A DNA stretch of 5,032 bases, taken from an uncultured Saprospiraceae bacterium. GTDB taxonomy: Bacteria > Bacteroidota > Bacteroidia > Chitinophagales > Saprospiraceae. The notes beneath the pieces are model-generated. The model saw only the letters and a list, made by a program, of their open reading frames with translations. It had not been told where the DNA came from and did not search any database. The stretch covers positions 1 to 5,032 of the forward strand of contig CALGLY010000724.1 of assembly GCA_937959095.1 (NCBI GenBank), in the 5' to 3' direction. Shown here in pieces: positions 1 through 5,032 of this stretch. Every line of letters starts with the position of its first letter. The first letter of the stretch is position 1. Both the position numbers and the translations under genes were made by a program.

Positions 1-604
1 AACGACCGAAGCTGCTGCAGAGCTAGGAGTTGAATACTTGACGCTCTATGCTTTTTCAACAGAAAATTGGAATCGCCCTGCTTTTGAAGTTAATGCCTTG
101 ATGACCTTGCTGGTAGAGACCATTCGCTCGGAAATTAATACGTTGAATAAGAATAATATCCGATTACAAGCCATCGGAGATATTAAAAAATTGCCTTCCA
201 AAAGCTACAAAGCCCTCATGGAAGGTATAGAAAGTACGAAAGACAATACGCGCATGACGCTGATTTTGGCATTAAACTATAGTGCGAAATGGGAAATAAT
301 GACTGCTGTGCGCGATATTGCAGATAAAGTAAAAGATGGGAGTCTTCAACCTGATGAAATCAGTGAGGAAGTCTTTGCAAATTCTTTAGAAACAAAGGGC
401 ATTCCCGATCCAGAGCTGCTTATTCGTACGAGTGGCGAGACGCGGATTAGTAATTTTTTGCTTTGGCAAATTGCTTATGCAGAACTTTATTTCACAGAAA
501 TATTTTGGCCCGATTTTAGAAAAAACAACCTTTACGAAGCTATTCTAAATTATCAAAATAGAGAGCGTCGTTTTGGGAGAACGAGTGAGCAAATCATGTC
601 GTGA
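1..604 (+). CDS. uppS: Isoprenyl (undecaprenyl) diphosphate synthase, 5'-truncated
   Basis: This is a cytosolic cis-prenyltransferase that extends farnesyl diphosphate with isopentenyl diphosphate to make undecaprenyl diphosphate, the lipid carrier for peptidoglycan and other envelope glycans. The frame is open from base 2 and gives 200 residues, ending at TGA 602-604. The family is about 245-255 residues long, so roughly 50 N-terminal residues lie off the left edge, including the catalytic-Asp motif (DGNGRWA type). Visible family motifs are LTLYAFSTENWNRP near the start, ALNYSAKWEI, the diphosphate-binding block RTSGETRISNFLLWQ (arginine codon at 425), AYAELYFTEIFWPDF and the terminal NRERRFG. 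A TTG at 38-40 falls inside a conserved block and is not a start. In many Bacteroidota uppS is followed by bamA; here a cysteine-rich gene follows after 56 bp. Family assignment is near certain. Confidence 0.97.
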   Translation, partial: TTEAAAELGVEYLTLYAFSTENWNRPAFEVNALMTLLVETIRSEINTLNKNNIRLQAIGDIKKLPSKSYKALMEGIESTKDNTRMTLILALNYSAKWEIMTAVRDIADKVKDGSLQPDEISEEVFANSLETKGIPDPELLIRTSGETRISNFLLWQIAYAELYFTEIFWPDFRKNNLYEAILNYQNRERRFGRTSEQIMS

Positions 605-660
605 AGACAAAATAAAGTTTCAAAGACAACTAAAATAAGAACAGAAGCGTTTCAGGAATA

Positions 661-1089
661 ATGGTAAAAATAAAATCATATCAAATTGTAGCCTTCGCGC
701 TTGCCACATTGATGTTTTGTACATCGGTGGGTTTCACGATTGATATGCACTTTTGCCAAGGCAATTTAGCAGCCGTTAGCGTATTCGGAGAAGCAACTTG
801 CTGCAAGAACGCTTGCGTTGCTAATAAAAAAGCCTGTTGCCAACTCCCCGTAGAAAACGGTACGAAAGGTTGTTGCGAAAATACATCCATCGACGTACAA
901 TTAGATACGGATATTCCCCAAGTCGAAACGCCTACACTCTCTAAAAGCCAAATCCAATTTGTAGTTGCTTTTGTGACGACTTACTTCCCTCAATATAATC
1001 CAACTACATCTATTGTTAAGTATCAAAATTATAAGCCTCCGCTTCTGATTAGGGACATTCCTGTTCTTATTCAGTCTTTCCTCTGTTAA
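661..1089 (+). CDS. HYC_CC_PP-type cysteine-rich membrane/exported protein, probably metal-related
   Basis: This 142-residue protein has a hydrophobic N-terminus (about residues 8-26) that could be a signal peptide or a membrane anchor. It contains ten cysteines: C20, C32, C47, C48, C52, C59, C60, C71, C72 and C142. Its landmarks are His30-Phe31-Cys32, the CC pairs at 47-48, 59-60 and 71-72, YKPPL at 124-128 and the end RDIPVLIQSFLC. This order (H-aromatic-C, CC, PP) matches small Bacteroidota proteins named HYC_CC_PP, whose biochemical role I do not know to be established. The cysteine pairs suggest binding of Cu(I) or another soft metal, which is inference. A second hydrophobic stretch lies near 98-109. 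AGGA at 654-657 is only 3 nt from the ATG, too close for a good Shine-Dalgarno site. The 56-bp gap after uppS shows no clear terminator, so read-through from uppS is possible. Confidence 0.85.
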   Translation: MVKIKSYQIVAFALATLMFCTSVGFTIDMHFCQGNLAAVSVFGEATCCKNACVANKKACCQLPVENGTKGCCENTSIDVQLDTDIPQVETPTLSKSQIQFVVAFVTTYFPQYNPTTSIVKYQNYKPPLLIRDIPVLIQSFLC

Positions 1090-1100
1090 TAGTTAAGACC

Positions 1101-1120
1101 GCTACGCCCGCCAAGGCGGA
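1101..1120. repeat. Short GC-rich palindrome at the left edge of the intergenic element
   Basis: CCGCC (1108-1112) and GGCGG (1115-1119) are perfect reverse complements separated by AA. The stretch is much more GC-rich than its surroundings and lies just outside the left arm of the large palindrome at 1125-1309. It may be part of the same element. No matching copy is seen at the right-hand side. Confidence 0.6.
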
Positions 1121-1170
1121 TAAACTGCGAGATGCGAGACTGTCGTTGGCTTCGCCTCGACTGCGAGAAC

Positions 1171-1185
1171 ATCCTCTTCGAGGAT
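1171..1185. repeat. Perfect 6-bp hairpin with TTC triloop inside the element
   Basis: ATCCTC (1171-1176) and GAGGAT (1180-1185) pair perfectly around a TTC loop. Read on the minus strand the loop is GAA closed by a C-G pair. It lies directly after the left arm of the large palindrome. Confidence 0.8.
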
Positions 1186-1201
1186 TGAGAGACTTTTATA
1201 G

Positions 1202-1230
1202 GATTATTAGATGCGAAGCATTTAATAATC
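1202..1230. repeat. 13-bp hairpin capped by GCGAAGC inside the element
   Basis: Bases 1202-1214 pair with 1218-1230 over 13 positions, with one G-T wobble (1210 with 1222) and a GAA loop. The tip, 1213-1219, reads GCGAAGC, a heptamer known from in vitro work as an exceptionally stable DNA mini-hairpin. The rest of the stem is AT-rich. A run of seven A residues follows at 1238-1244. Confidence 0.85.
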
Positions 1231-1357
1231 TGTAATTAAAAAAATCTCGCAGTCCGTACGGACGCTCTCGCAGTCGAGGCGAAGCCAAAGACGGTCTCTG
1301 CTCTCGTAGTGAAGTGATCTTCTTCCAGCACTCTTTTACATCTAAAACACAACAAAA

Positions 1358-2143
1358 ATGAAGCACACAATAATGCTTATAGTAGGTTTTGCTATAAGTT
1401 GGTGTTGCAATACTGTGCTTGCACAAGGGCCGCCCATTACAGGCGATAAGCCTATCATGTTATCGGCAAAAACAGTATTGATAAAAACACTCACAGAGAT
1501 TAGAAAAACAGAGTCAGGTACTTTTGTGAAAGCACCGCTGATGGTACATTATCTACCAACTTCCAATAGCTTGGTAGCCTTGCACATTCCTTTTGTCACT
1601 TATAGTTATGATGATACGGAGGAAACAGGTAATCGGCTTGGCGATGTACAATTGTTAGCAAAATACCAGCTTTTTCGGATGGATAGGAAGGCGAAGACTC
1701 TACGAGTGGTAGCAAAAACCCTGCAAACCTTCCCGACGAGTGAGCGTGATTTGCATATTCACGACATCACTACAGGGCATTACCAGGGCTATTATGGCGC
1801 AGTCATTGGCTATGAAACCATCAAGCATGGTATTTCCTTTGAGGCGGGTTACAATATCGTTAAGGATTATCAAGATGATGAATTTCGCTTGAAAATGGGT
1901 TTTGGCTTACCGCTCCTGAAGCCTGTTTATCCAGTCAATCAATTGAATCTATATTTCGAGTATCAAAGCAGTTGGTTCACAGAACGTGATGATTTTGAAT
2001 TACTTTATTCACAAGGTATCCAATATGCTATCAAGCGATTCACCTTCGATGCTGCTGTGCAAGTTCCTTTAGTTCAAAATACTTTTCCTTTCAGCGAGCG
2101 ACGAAAATATAGTTTGCTGCTAGGGACAAGGATTGTTTTTTAA
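1358..2143 (+). CDS. Exported beta-barrel-like outer-membrane protein of the metal-associated cluster
   Basis: This 261-residue protein starts with a signal peptide (residues 1-22, cleavage likely after VLA, leaving Gln23). The mature N-terminus carries GPPITGDKPIML (24-35), a signature I associate with Bacteroidota proteins near metal-binding genes. The rest is rich in alternating polar and hydrophobic segments with frequent aromatic residues, and it ends in Phe (GTRIVF), as many outer-membrane barrels do. GDVQLLAKYQ (95-104) resembles strand motifs in the 'transporter' or phenol-degradation MetA-like barrel superfamily. The mature part has no cysteine, unlike its neighbours, so it is more likely a channel, receptor or partner than a thiol metal binder. 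The start is preceded by an A-rich leader (ACACAACAAAA) without a Shine-Dalgarno site, usual for this phylum. Export is well supported; barrel fold and metal link are inference. Confidence 0.8.
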   Translation: MKHTIMLIVGFAISWCCNTVLAQGPPITGDKPIMLSAKTVLIKTLTEIRKTESGTFVKAPLMVHYLPTSNSLVALHIPFVTYSYDDTEETGNRLGDVQLLAKYQLFRMDRKAKTLRVVAKTLQTFPTSERDLHIHDITTGHYQGYYGAVIGYETIKHGISFEAGYNIVKDYQDDEFRLKMGFGLPLLKPVYPVNQLNLYFEYQSSWFTERDDFELLYSQGIQYAIKRFTFDAAVQVPLVQNTFPFSERRKYSLLLGTRIVF

Positions 2144-2147
2144 AAAA

Positions 2148-2199
2148 TGTCGAATCGTTGAATTGTAAAATTGGTCTTTTACAATTTAGCAGTTGGGCA
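2148..2199. repeat. Long imperfect hairpin between the barrel and double-HMA genes, possible terminator
   Basis: Left arm 2148-2170 and right arm 2177-2199 surround a 6-nt loop, TTGGTC. The inner 10 bp (AATTGTAAAA with TTTTACAATT) are perfect. The full 23 positions give 17 Watson-Crick pairs, 4 G-T wobbles and 2 mismatches. It begins 4 nt after the TAA of the upstream gene. No T-run follows the right arm, so it is not a classical intrinsic terminator; it may still end or protect the upstream transcript. Confidence 0.75.
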
Positions 2200-2230
2200 A
2201 TTCCATAATTTTACAAAAAAAAATAAAATC

Positions 2231-2878
2231 ATGAAATACACAATCATAGCAATTTTCACAGTACTGATGCTAGGTTTCAATACAGAAGCACAAGCACAAA
2301 AAAATGGAGATAGAGACCAATTTGAAATACAAGTAGATGGACTCGGTTGTCCGTTTTGTGCCTATGGTTTGGAGAAGAAATTTAAAGAGTTTAAAGGCTT
2401 GAAAAATGTAAAAATCGAAATGGAAACAGGCTTATTCAGCTTCACTTTTCCTGCGGAAGAACGCTTGACTATTGAGCGCATCACTACGCAAGTAGAAAAA
2501 GCAGGTTATACGCCAGTGAGTGCAAAAGTAACACGCGTGGATGGAACGGTAGAGACAAGCGACCAAAAGGAGGTTTCTTTGGAGGATTATGCTGAAGTAG
2601 GCGAAGCATCACTCTTTGTAGCAGGAAACTGTGGTATGTGTCGCGCTAGAATTGAAAAAACAGCGAAAAATACCGAAGGCGTTTTACTAGCGACTTGGGA
2701 TGAAGATACCAAAATGCTTGATTTAAAATTCGATGCGTCCGCAGCGAAAACAGCTGATATAGAAGCAGCAGTAGCTCAGGCAATTGCTACATCGGGGCAC
2801 GATACGAAGACGGCAAAGGCAGATGATAAAGTCTATAAAGGTTTGCCAGGCTGTTGCAAGTATAAGCGTGTGAAGTAA
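2231..2878 (+). CDS. Exported protein with two heavy-metal-associated (HMA) domains
   Basis: I start this 215-residue protein at ATG 2231, because it gives a clean signal peptide (residues 1-22, ending EAQA). A TTG at 2171 in the same frame lies in the preceding hairpin and would put 20 unlikely residues in front. HMA domain 1 spans about 30-100 with GLGCPFC (Cys40, Cys43), the metal-binding CxxC loop of the MerP/Atx1 fold. A linker of about 25 residues follows. HMA domain 2 spans about 125-190 with GNCGMC (Cys134, Cys137). The C-terminal tail has ADDKVY then LPGCC (Cys208, Cys209), a conserved ending of Bacteroidota HMA proteins that likely adds a thiol site. It probably binds Cu(I) or another soft metal outside the cytoplasm and passes it to a partner, as HMA metallochaperones do. 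Which metal is not visible from the sequence. The leader is A-rich with no Shine-Dalgarno site. Confidence 0.93.
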   Translation: MKYTIIAIFTVLMLGFNTEAQAQKNGDRDQFEIQVDGLGCPFCAYGLEKKFKEFKGLKNVKIEMETGLFSFTFPAEERLTIERITTQVEKAGYTPVSAKVTRVDGTVETSDQKEVSLEDYAEVGEASLFVAGNCGMCRARIEKTAKNTEGVLLATWDEDTKMLDLKFDASAAKTADIEAAVAQAIATSGHDTKTAKADDKVYKGLPGCCKYKRVK

Positions 2879-2900
2879 ATTTAATAGAGAAAGAGAGAGG

Positions 2901-2971
2901 TGTGAGAAAGTGAGAAATTTGAATTGAGAAATTTTTTTTCTCACTCTCTCGTTTCTCTCACTTTTCTCACA
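2901..2971. repeat. Long purine/pyrimidine hairpin between the double-HMA and NHL genes, possible terminator
   Basis: The left arm (2901-2931) is nearly all purine, built from GTGAGAAA-like words. The right arm (2937-2971) is its pyrimidine complement, with about four bases of bulge and a 5-nt T loop at 2932-2936. The outer pairs TGTGAGAAA (2901-2909) and the inner GAGAAA with TTTCTC (2926-2931, 2937-2942) are perfect. GA-rich sequence extends left to 2887, so alternative pairings exist. It lies between two + strand genes and starts 22 nt after the stop. Confidence 0.75.
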
Positions 2972-2991
2972 TTCTAATTTTAAATAAAAAA

Positions 2992-3792
2992 ATGAAAAAT
3001 AAAGCTTTATATATCGTCCTATTCCTAGCTGTGCTTAGTGCATGTAGTAGTGAGCCAAAGCAATGGACAAAAACAAATACCCTAGCCTTAGATGGTATTA
3101 CGCCTATTGGACTAAGTGTGCTAAACGATAAGATTTGGATTTCGGATGGCGACCATAACCGTCTAATCGCTATTTCAAAAGCGGGTGAAATCGTAGAGAC
3201 CTTAGAAGAATTTGAACGCCCAATGCATATTAGTAGCGATGGAGAAGCAGTCTATATTCCAGAATATGGCTCGGATAGCATCATTAAATTACAAGATGGA
3301 AAACGCTCTACTTTGCCTGTTCAGGATAGTTTGGACGCACCTGCGGGGGTAGATGTGCGCGGTGATGAAGTAGCAATTGCGGATTTTTATAACCATCGAA
3401 TCTTATACGGCAAAGGCAATACATGGCTAAGTTTCGGAGAAGAAGGCAACAAAAAAGGGCAGTTTTACTATCCTACGGATGTGCAAATCACTTCGGATAA
3501 AATCTATGTAGCAGATGCTTATAACAATCGTATACAGGTCTTTGATAAGCAAGGAAATTTTCTGCAACTCATTGGGGTGGAAGATGTAATGAATGCCGCG
3601 ACAGGTTTGTTTGTATCAGAAAGTCAGGTATTTGTAACGGATTTCGAAAATAATCGCGTTCTAATTTATACCTTAGATGGGACACTCGCACAAAGTATAG
3701 ACAATTTACAAAAACCAACCGATGTTCTGCTAGTAGATGATGTTTTATACATTGCGAACTATAAAGGACAAAATTTGGAAGTCTATAAATAG
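2992..3792 (+). CDS. NHL-repeat six-bladed beta-propeller lipoprotein
   Basis: This 266-residue protein has a lipoprotein signal peptide with lipobox LSAC (residues 15-18), so Cys18 should be lipidated and the protein anchored in the envelope. The mature part contains six regularly spaced NHL-like strands: ISDGDHNRL (50), IPEYGSDSI (89), IADFYNHRI (129), VADAYNNRI (173), VTDFENNRV (215) and IANYKGQNL (254). Spacing of about 40-44 residues fits a complete six-bladed propeller. Blades 1, 3, 4 and 5 keep the typical N-[NH]-R or H-N-R turn; blades 2 and 6 are degenerate. NHL propellers usually bind proteins or ligands rather than catalyse, so a scaffold or sensor role beside the metal-binding proteins is plausible but inferred. 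No cysteine occurs after Cys18. The leader is AT-rich (AAATAAAAAA) without a Shine-Dalgarno site. Confidence 0.92.
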   Translation: MKNKALYIVLFLAVLSACSSEPKQWTKTNTLALDGITPIGLSVLNDKIWISDGDHNRLIAISKAGEIVETLEEFERPMHISSDGEAVYIPEYGSDSIIKLQDGKRSTLPVQDSLDAPAGVDVRGDEVAIADFYNHRILYGKGNTWLSFGEEGNKKGQFYYPTDVQITSDKIYVADAYNNRIQVFDKQGNFLQLIGVEDVMNAATGLFVSESQVFVTDFENNRVLIYTLDGTLAQSIDNLQKPTDVLLVDDVLYIANYKGQNLEVYK

Positions 3793-3864
3793 TTATGAAT
3801 GATGAATCATGAGTGATGAGTATCTTAGAAATACTTCATCACTCATAGCTCATACTTTATAACT
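3791..3864. repeat. Long imperfect hairpin overlapping the end of the NHL gene, possible terminator
   Basis: Left arm 3791-3823 and right arm 3831-3864 flank a 7-nt loop, CTTAGAA. The inner part, ATGAGTGATGAGTAT (3809-3823), pairs with 3831-3846 with a single-base bulge. The outer end, AGTTAT (3791-3796), pairs with ATAACT (3859-3864). The arms are built from repeated ATGAG and TGATGA words. It begins within the stop codon of the NHL gene and ends 14 nt before the next ATG. No T-run follows. Confidence 0.8.
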
Positions 3865-3878
3865 CATATCTCACATAA

Positions 3879-5032
3879 ATGAGCATACACAAAGACCTAT
3901 CCGAATTGCTAGAAGCAGGCGTTATCTCCGATGCAACTGCCGAGCAAATAGCTACCTATTATGAAGGAAAAGGAGCATCGAAGGGCAATCGCCTTTTTGC
4001 TGTTTTTGGTGTATTGGGAGCTATTCTATTTGGTTTAGGTATCATGCTTATTATCGCGCATAATTGGGATAGTCTTTCGCGTTTCACGAAAACAGCTTTG
4101 GCCTTTTTGCCCTTGCTCACAGGACAGGTATTATGTGGCTATACCTTACGCAAAAAGGCAGAAAGTACCGCTTGGCGCGAAGCTTCATCCGCCTTTTTAT
4201 TCTTTGGAGTAGGGGCGAGCATAGCTTTGGTTAGTCAGGTTTATAACTTTTCTGGCGATTTACCTTCCTTTGTCCTTACCTGGATGTTACTCTGCTTACC
4301 ATTGGTTTATGTTATGCAGTCTTCGATTGTTTCCTTGTTCTATTTGGTGGGGATTACGTATTATTCTGTAGCAATTAGCCATTTTTATCCAGTATATGAA
4401 TGGAGTTTGTTACTGCTAATGCTACCACATTATTACTGGCTTTGGAAGAAATACCCAAAAAGCAATTTTACGACTTTCCATAATTGGATGATTCCGATTT
4501 CGCTCCTTATTGTACTTATTACTTTTATAAAATCGAACGAAGAATTAATGGTCATTGCCTACATGAGTTTATTTGGTTTGTTCTACTTCATTGGTAATTC
4601 GAGTGTTTTATTAGCTGGAAAATTGCGTAATAATAGCTATTTGATATTAGGCGGAGTTGGGACTATAGTAATGTTGCTAGGGCTTAGTTTTCAAGTATTC
4701 TGGGAAGAACTAGCAGATGCTAAGTTAGACTTCTCTTCCATTGAATTTTTAGTAGCGGCGGTTCTTTCTTTAGCTGCAACTGGTTTACTCTATTGGCGCA
4801 TCAAGCAAGGCAAATTGGATAAAGTCCTGCCTATTGGGCCTGTTTTTTTAGTATTTATTCTATTCTTTCTACTTGGTCGAGCTACGATCTTCCCTTTCAT
4901 TCTTACGAATCTATTGATCTTTTTTATCGGTGTTTTCACTATCCGAAAAGGCGCGAATCTCGATCATTTGGGCATTTTAAATTATGGATTACTCATCATC
5001 ACTGCTTTAGTGACCTGCCGCTTTTTTGATAC
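3879..5032 (+). CDS. DUF2157 multi-pass membrane protein, 3'-truncated
   Basis: The frame is open from ATG 3879 to the right edge, giving 384 residues without a stop. A short cytoplasmic-looking N-terminal helix region (residues 1-35, with LLEAGVISDATAEQIATYY) is typical of DUF2157 proteins. It is followed by the conserved first membrane helix and FGLGIMLIIAHNWD (51-64), where the HNWD motif closes helix 1. About ten or more further hydrophobic segments follow, for example near 72-90, 104-122, 131-147, 150-168, 175-189, 203-217, 224-246, 254-274, 288-305, 317-333, 336-354 and 366-380. The function of the family is unknown; I can only call it an inner-membrane protein. It sits 86 bp after the NHL gene with a long hairpin between, so it is probably a separate transcription unit. 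The start has no Shine-Dalgarno site and is set by the family N-terminus. Confidence 0.9.
   Translation, partial: MSIHKDLSELLEAGVISDATAEQIATYYEGKGASKGNRLFAVFGVLGAILFGLGIMLIIAHNWDSLSRFTKTALAFLPLLTGQVLCGYTLRKKAESTAWREASSAFLFFGVGASIALVSQVYNFSGDLPSFVLTWMLLCLPLVYVMQSSIVSLFYLVGITYYSVAISHFYPVYEWSLLLLMLPHYYWLWKKYPKSNFTTFHNWMIPISLLIVLITFIKSNEELMVIAYMSLFGLFYFIGNSSVLLAGKLRNNSYLILGGVGTIVMLLGLSFQVFWEELADAKLDFSSIEFLVAAVLSLAATGLLYWRIKQGKLDKVLPIGPVFLVFILFFLLGRATIFPFILTNLLIFFIGVFTIRKGANLDHLGILNYGLLIITALVTCRFFD

Larger units (their letters stand above)
1125..1309. repeat. Large nested palindromic intergenic element
   Basis: The left arm (1125-1168) and right arm (1266-1309) are reverse complements over 44 nt, with 38 matched positions and no gaps. 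The inner 23 positions (1146-1168 with 1266-1288) match perfectly. The 97-nt space between the arms holds hairpins at 1171-1185 and 1202-1230 and the 12-bp palindrome GTCCGTACGGAC at 1252-1263. The word CTGCGAGA occurs at 1125-1132 and 1161-1168, and its complement TCTCGCAG at 1245-1252 and 1266-1273. Each arm also has its own small hairpin, GGC-TTC-GCC at 1148-1156 and GGC-GAA-GCC at 1278-1286. There is no believable coding frame and no obvious target-site duplication. It could be a dispersed intergenic repeat, a MITE-like remnant, a strong terminator or a structured RNA. The dyad is certain; its role is not. Confidence 0.9.

Noticed and set aside
681..890. Minus-strand open frame of 69 codons
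   Set aside because: It lies fully inside the HYC_CC_PP-type gene, whose cysteine motifs are clear on the + strand; it is a shadow frame.
1125..1309. CRISPR array or tRNA-like gene in the repeat-rich gap
   Set aside because: The repeats are inverted and nested, not evenly spaced direct repeats, and no tRNA cloverleaf or conserved T-loop is present.
1196..1426. Minus-strand open frame of 76 codons across the palindromic element
   Set aside because: It runs through the repeat arm and into the well-supported gene at 1358; its SLREQRPS-type peptide is a translation of the repeat, with no recognisable domain or signal peptide.
2177..2199. Classical rho-independent terminator after the barrel gene
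   Set aside because: The hairpin is real, but no T-run follows its right arm, so I list it as an inverted repeat and not as a terminator.
2206..2213. TAATTTTA, repeated at 2975-2982, as a Bacteroidota -7 promoter element (TAnnTTTG)
   Set aside because: It lacks the final G, has no properly spaced TTTG upstream, and sits too close to the starts; in such AT-rich gaps it is easily chance.
2171..2230. Upstream TTG start for the double-HMA gene
   Set aside because: It would begin inside the loop of the 2148-2199 hairpin and bury the signal peptide behind 20 extra residues; ATG 2231 gives a normal signal peptide.
2723..2944. Minus-strand open frame of 73 codons
   Set aside because: It overlaps the conserved C-terminal domain of the double-HMA gene and continues into the GA/CT hairpin; no protein family features.

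Overview
The window looks like chromosomal DNA from a member of the Bacteroidota. The evidence is moderate GC, A-rich leaders instead of strong Shine-Dalgarno sites before most starts, and protein families typical of that phylum: a HYC_CC_PP-type cysteine-rich protein, a 'GPPITGDKP' barrel-like protein and an HMA protein with an LPGCC tail. I cannot place it more precisely; a marine or free-living Saprospiria- or Cytophagia-like bacterium is a guess. All genes lie on the + strand.

Layout: (1) 1-604, the C-terminal 200 residues of isoprenyl (undecaprenyl) diphosphate synthase UppS, cut by the left edge. (2) 661-1089, a small cysteine-rich membrane or exported protein of HYC_CC_PP type. (3) 1090-1357, a 268-bp gap dominated by a large nested palindromic element (arms 1125-1168 and 1266-1309). 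(4) 1358-2143, an exported protein that is probably an outer-membrane beta-barrel. (5) 2231-2878, an exported protein with two heavy-metal-associated (HMA) domains. (6) 2992-3792, a lipoprotein predicted to fold as a six-bladed NHL beta-propeller. (7) 3879 to the right edge, the first 384 residues of a DUF2157 multi-pass membrane protein, still open at the edge.

The middle four genes all encode exported or envelope proteins. Two of them carry clear thiol metal-binding features (ten cysteines in the HYC protein; CPFC, CGMC and CC sites in the double-HMA protein). The simplest reading is an extracytoplasmic copper or soft-metal handling cluster with an outer-membrane partner and a propeller lipoprotein. 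No metal pump, metalloregulator or transposase is visible, so metal and direction of flow are not determined. uppS and the DUF2157 gene are probably unrelated neighbours.

The most unusual DNA-level feature is between the genes. Four of the five intergenic gaps carry large dyad structures. Three are single long imperfect hairpins (arms 23-35 nt, loops 5-7 nt) with unrelated, low-complexity sequences. The fourth is a composite palindrome whose sub-hairpins all carry GAA/TTC triloops.
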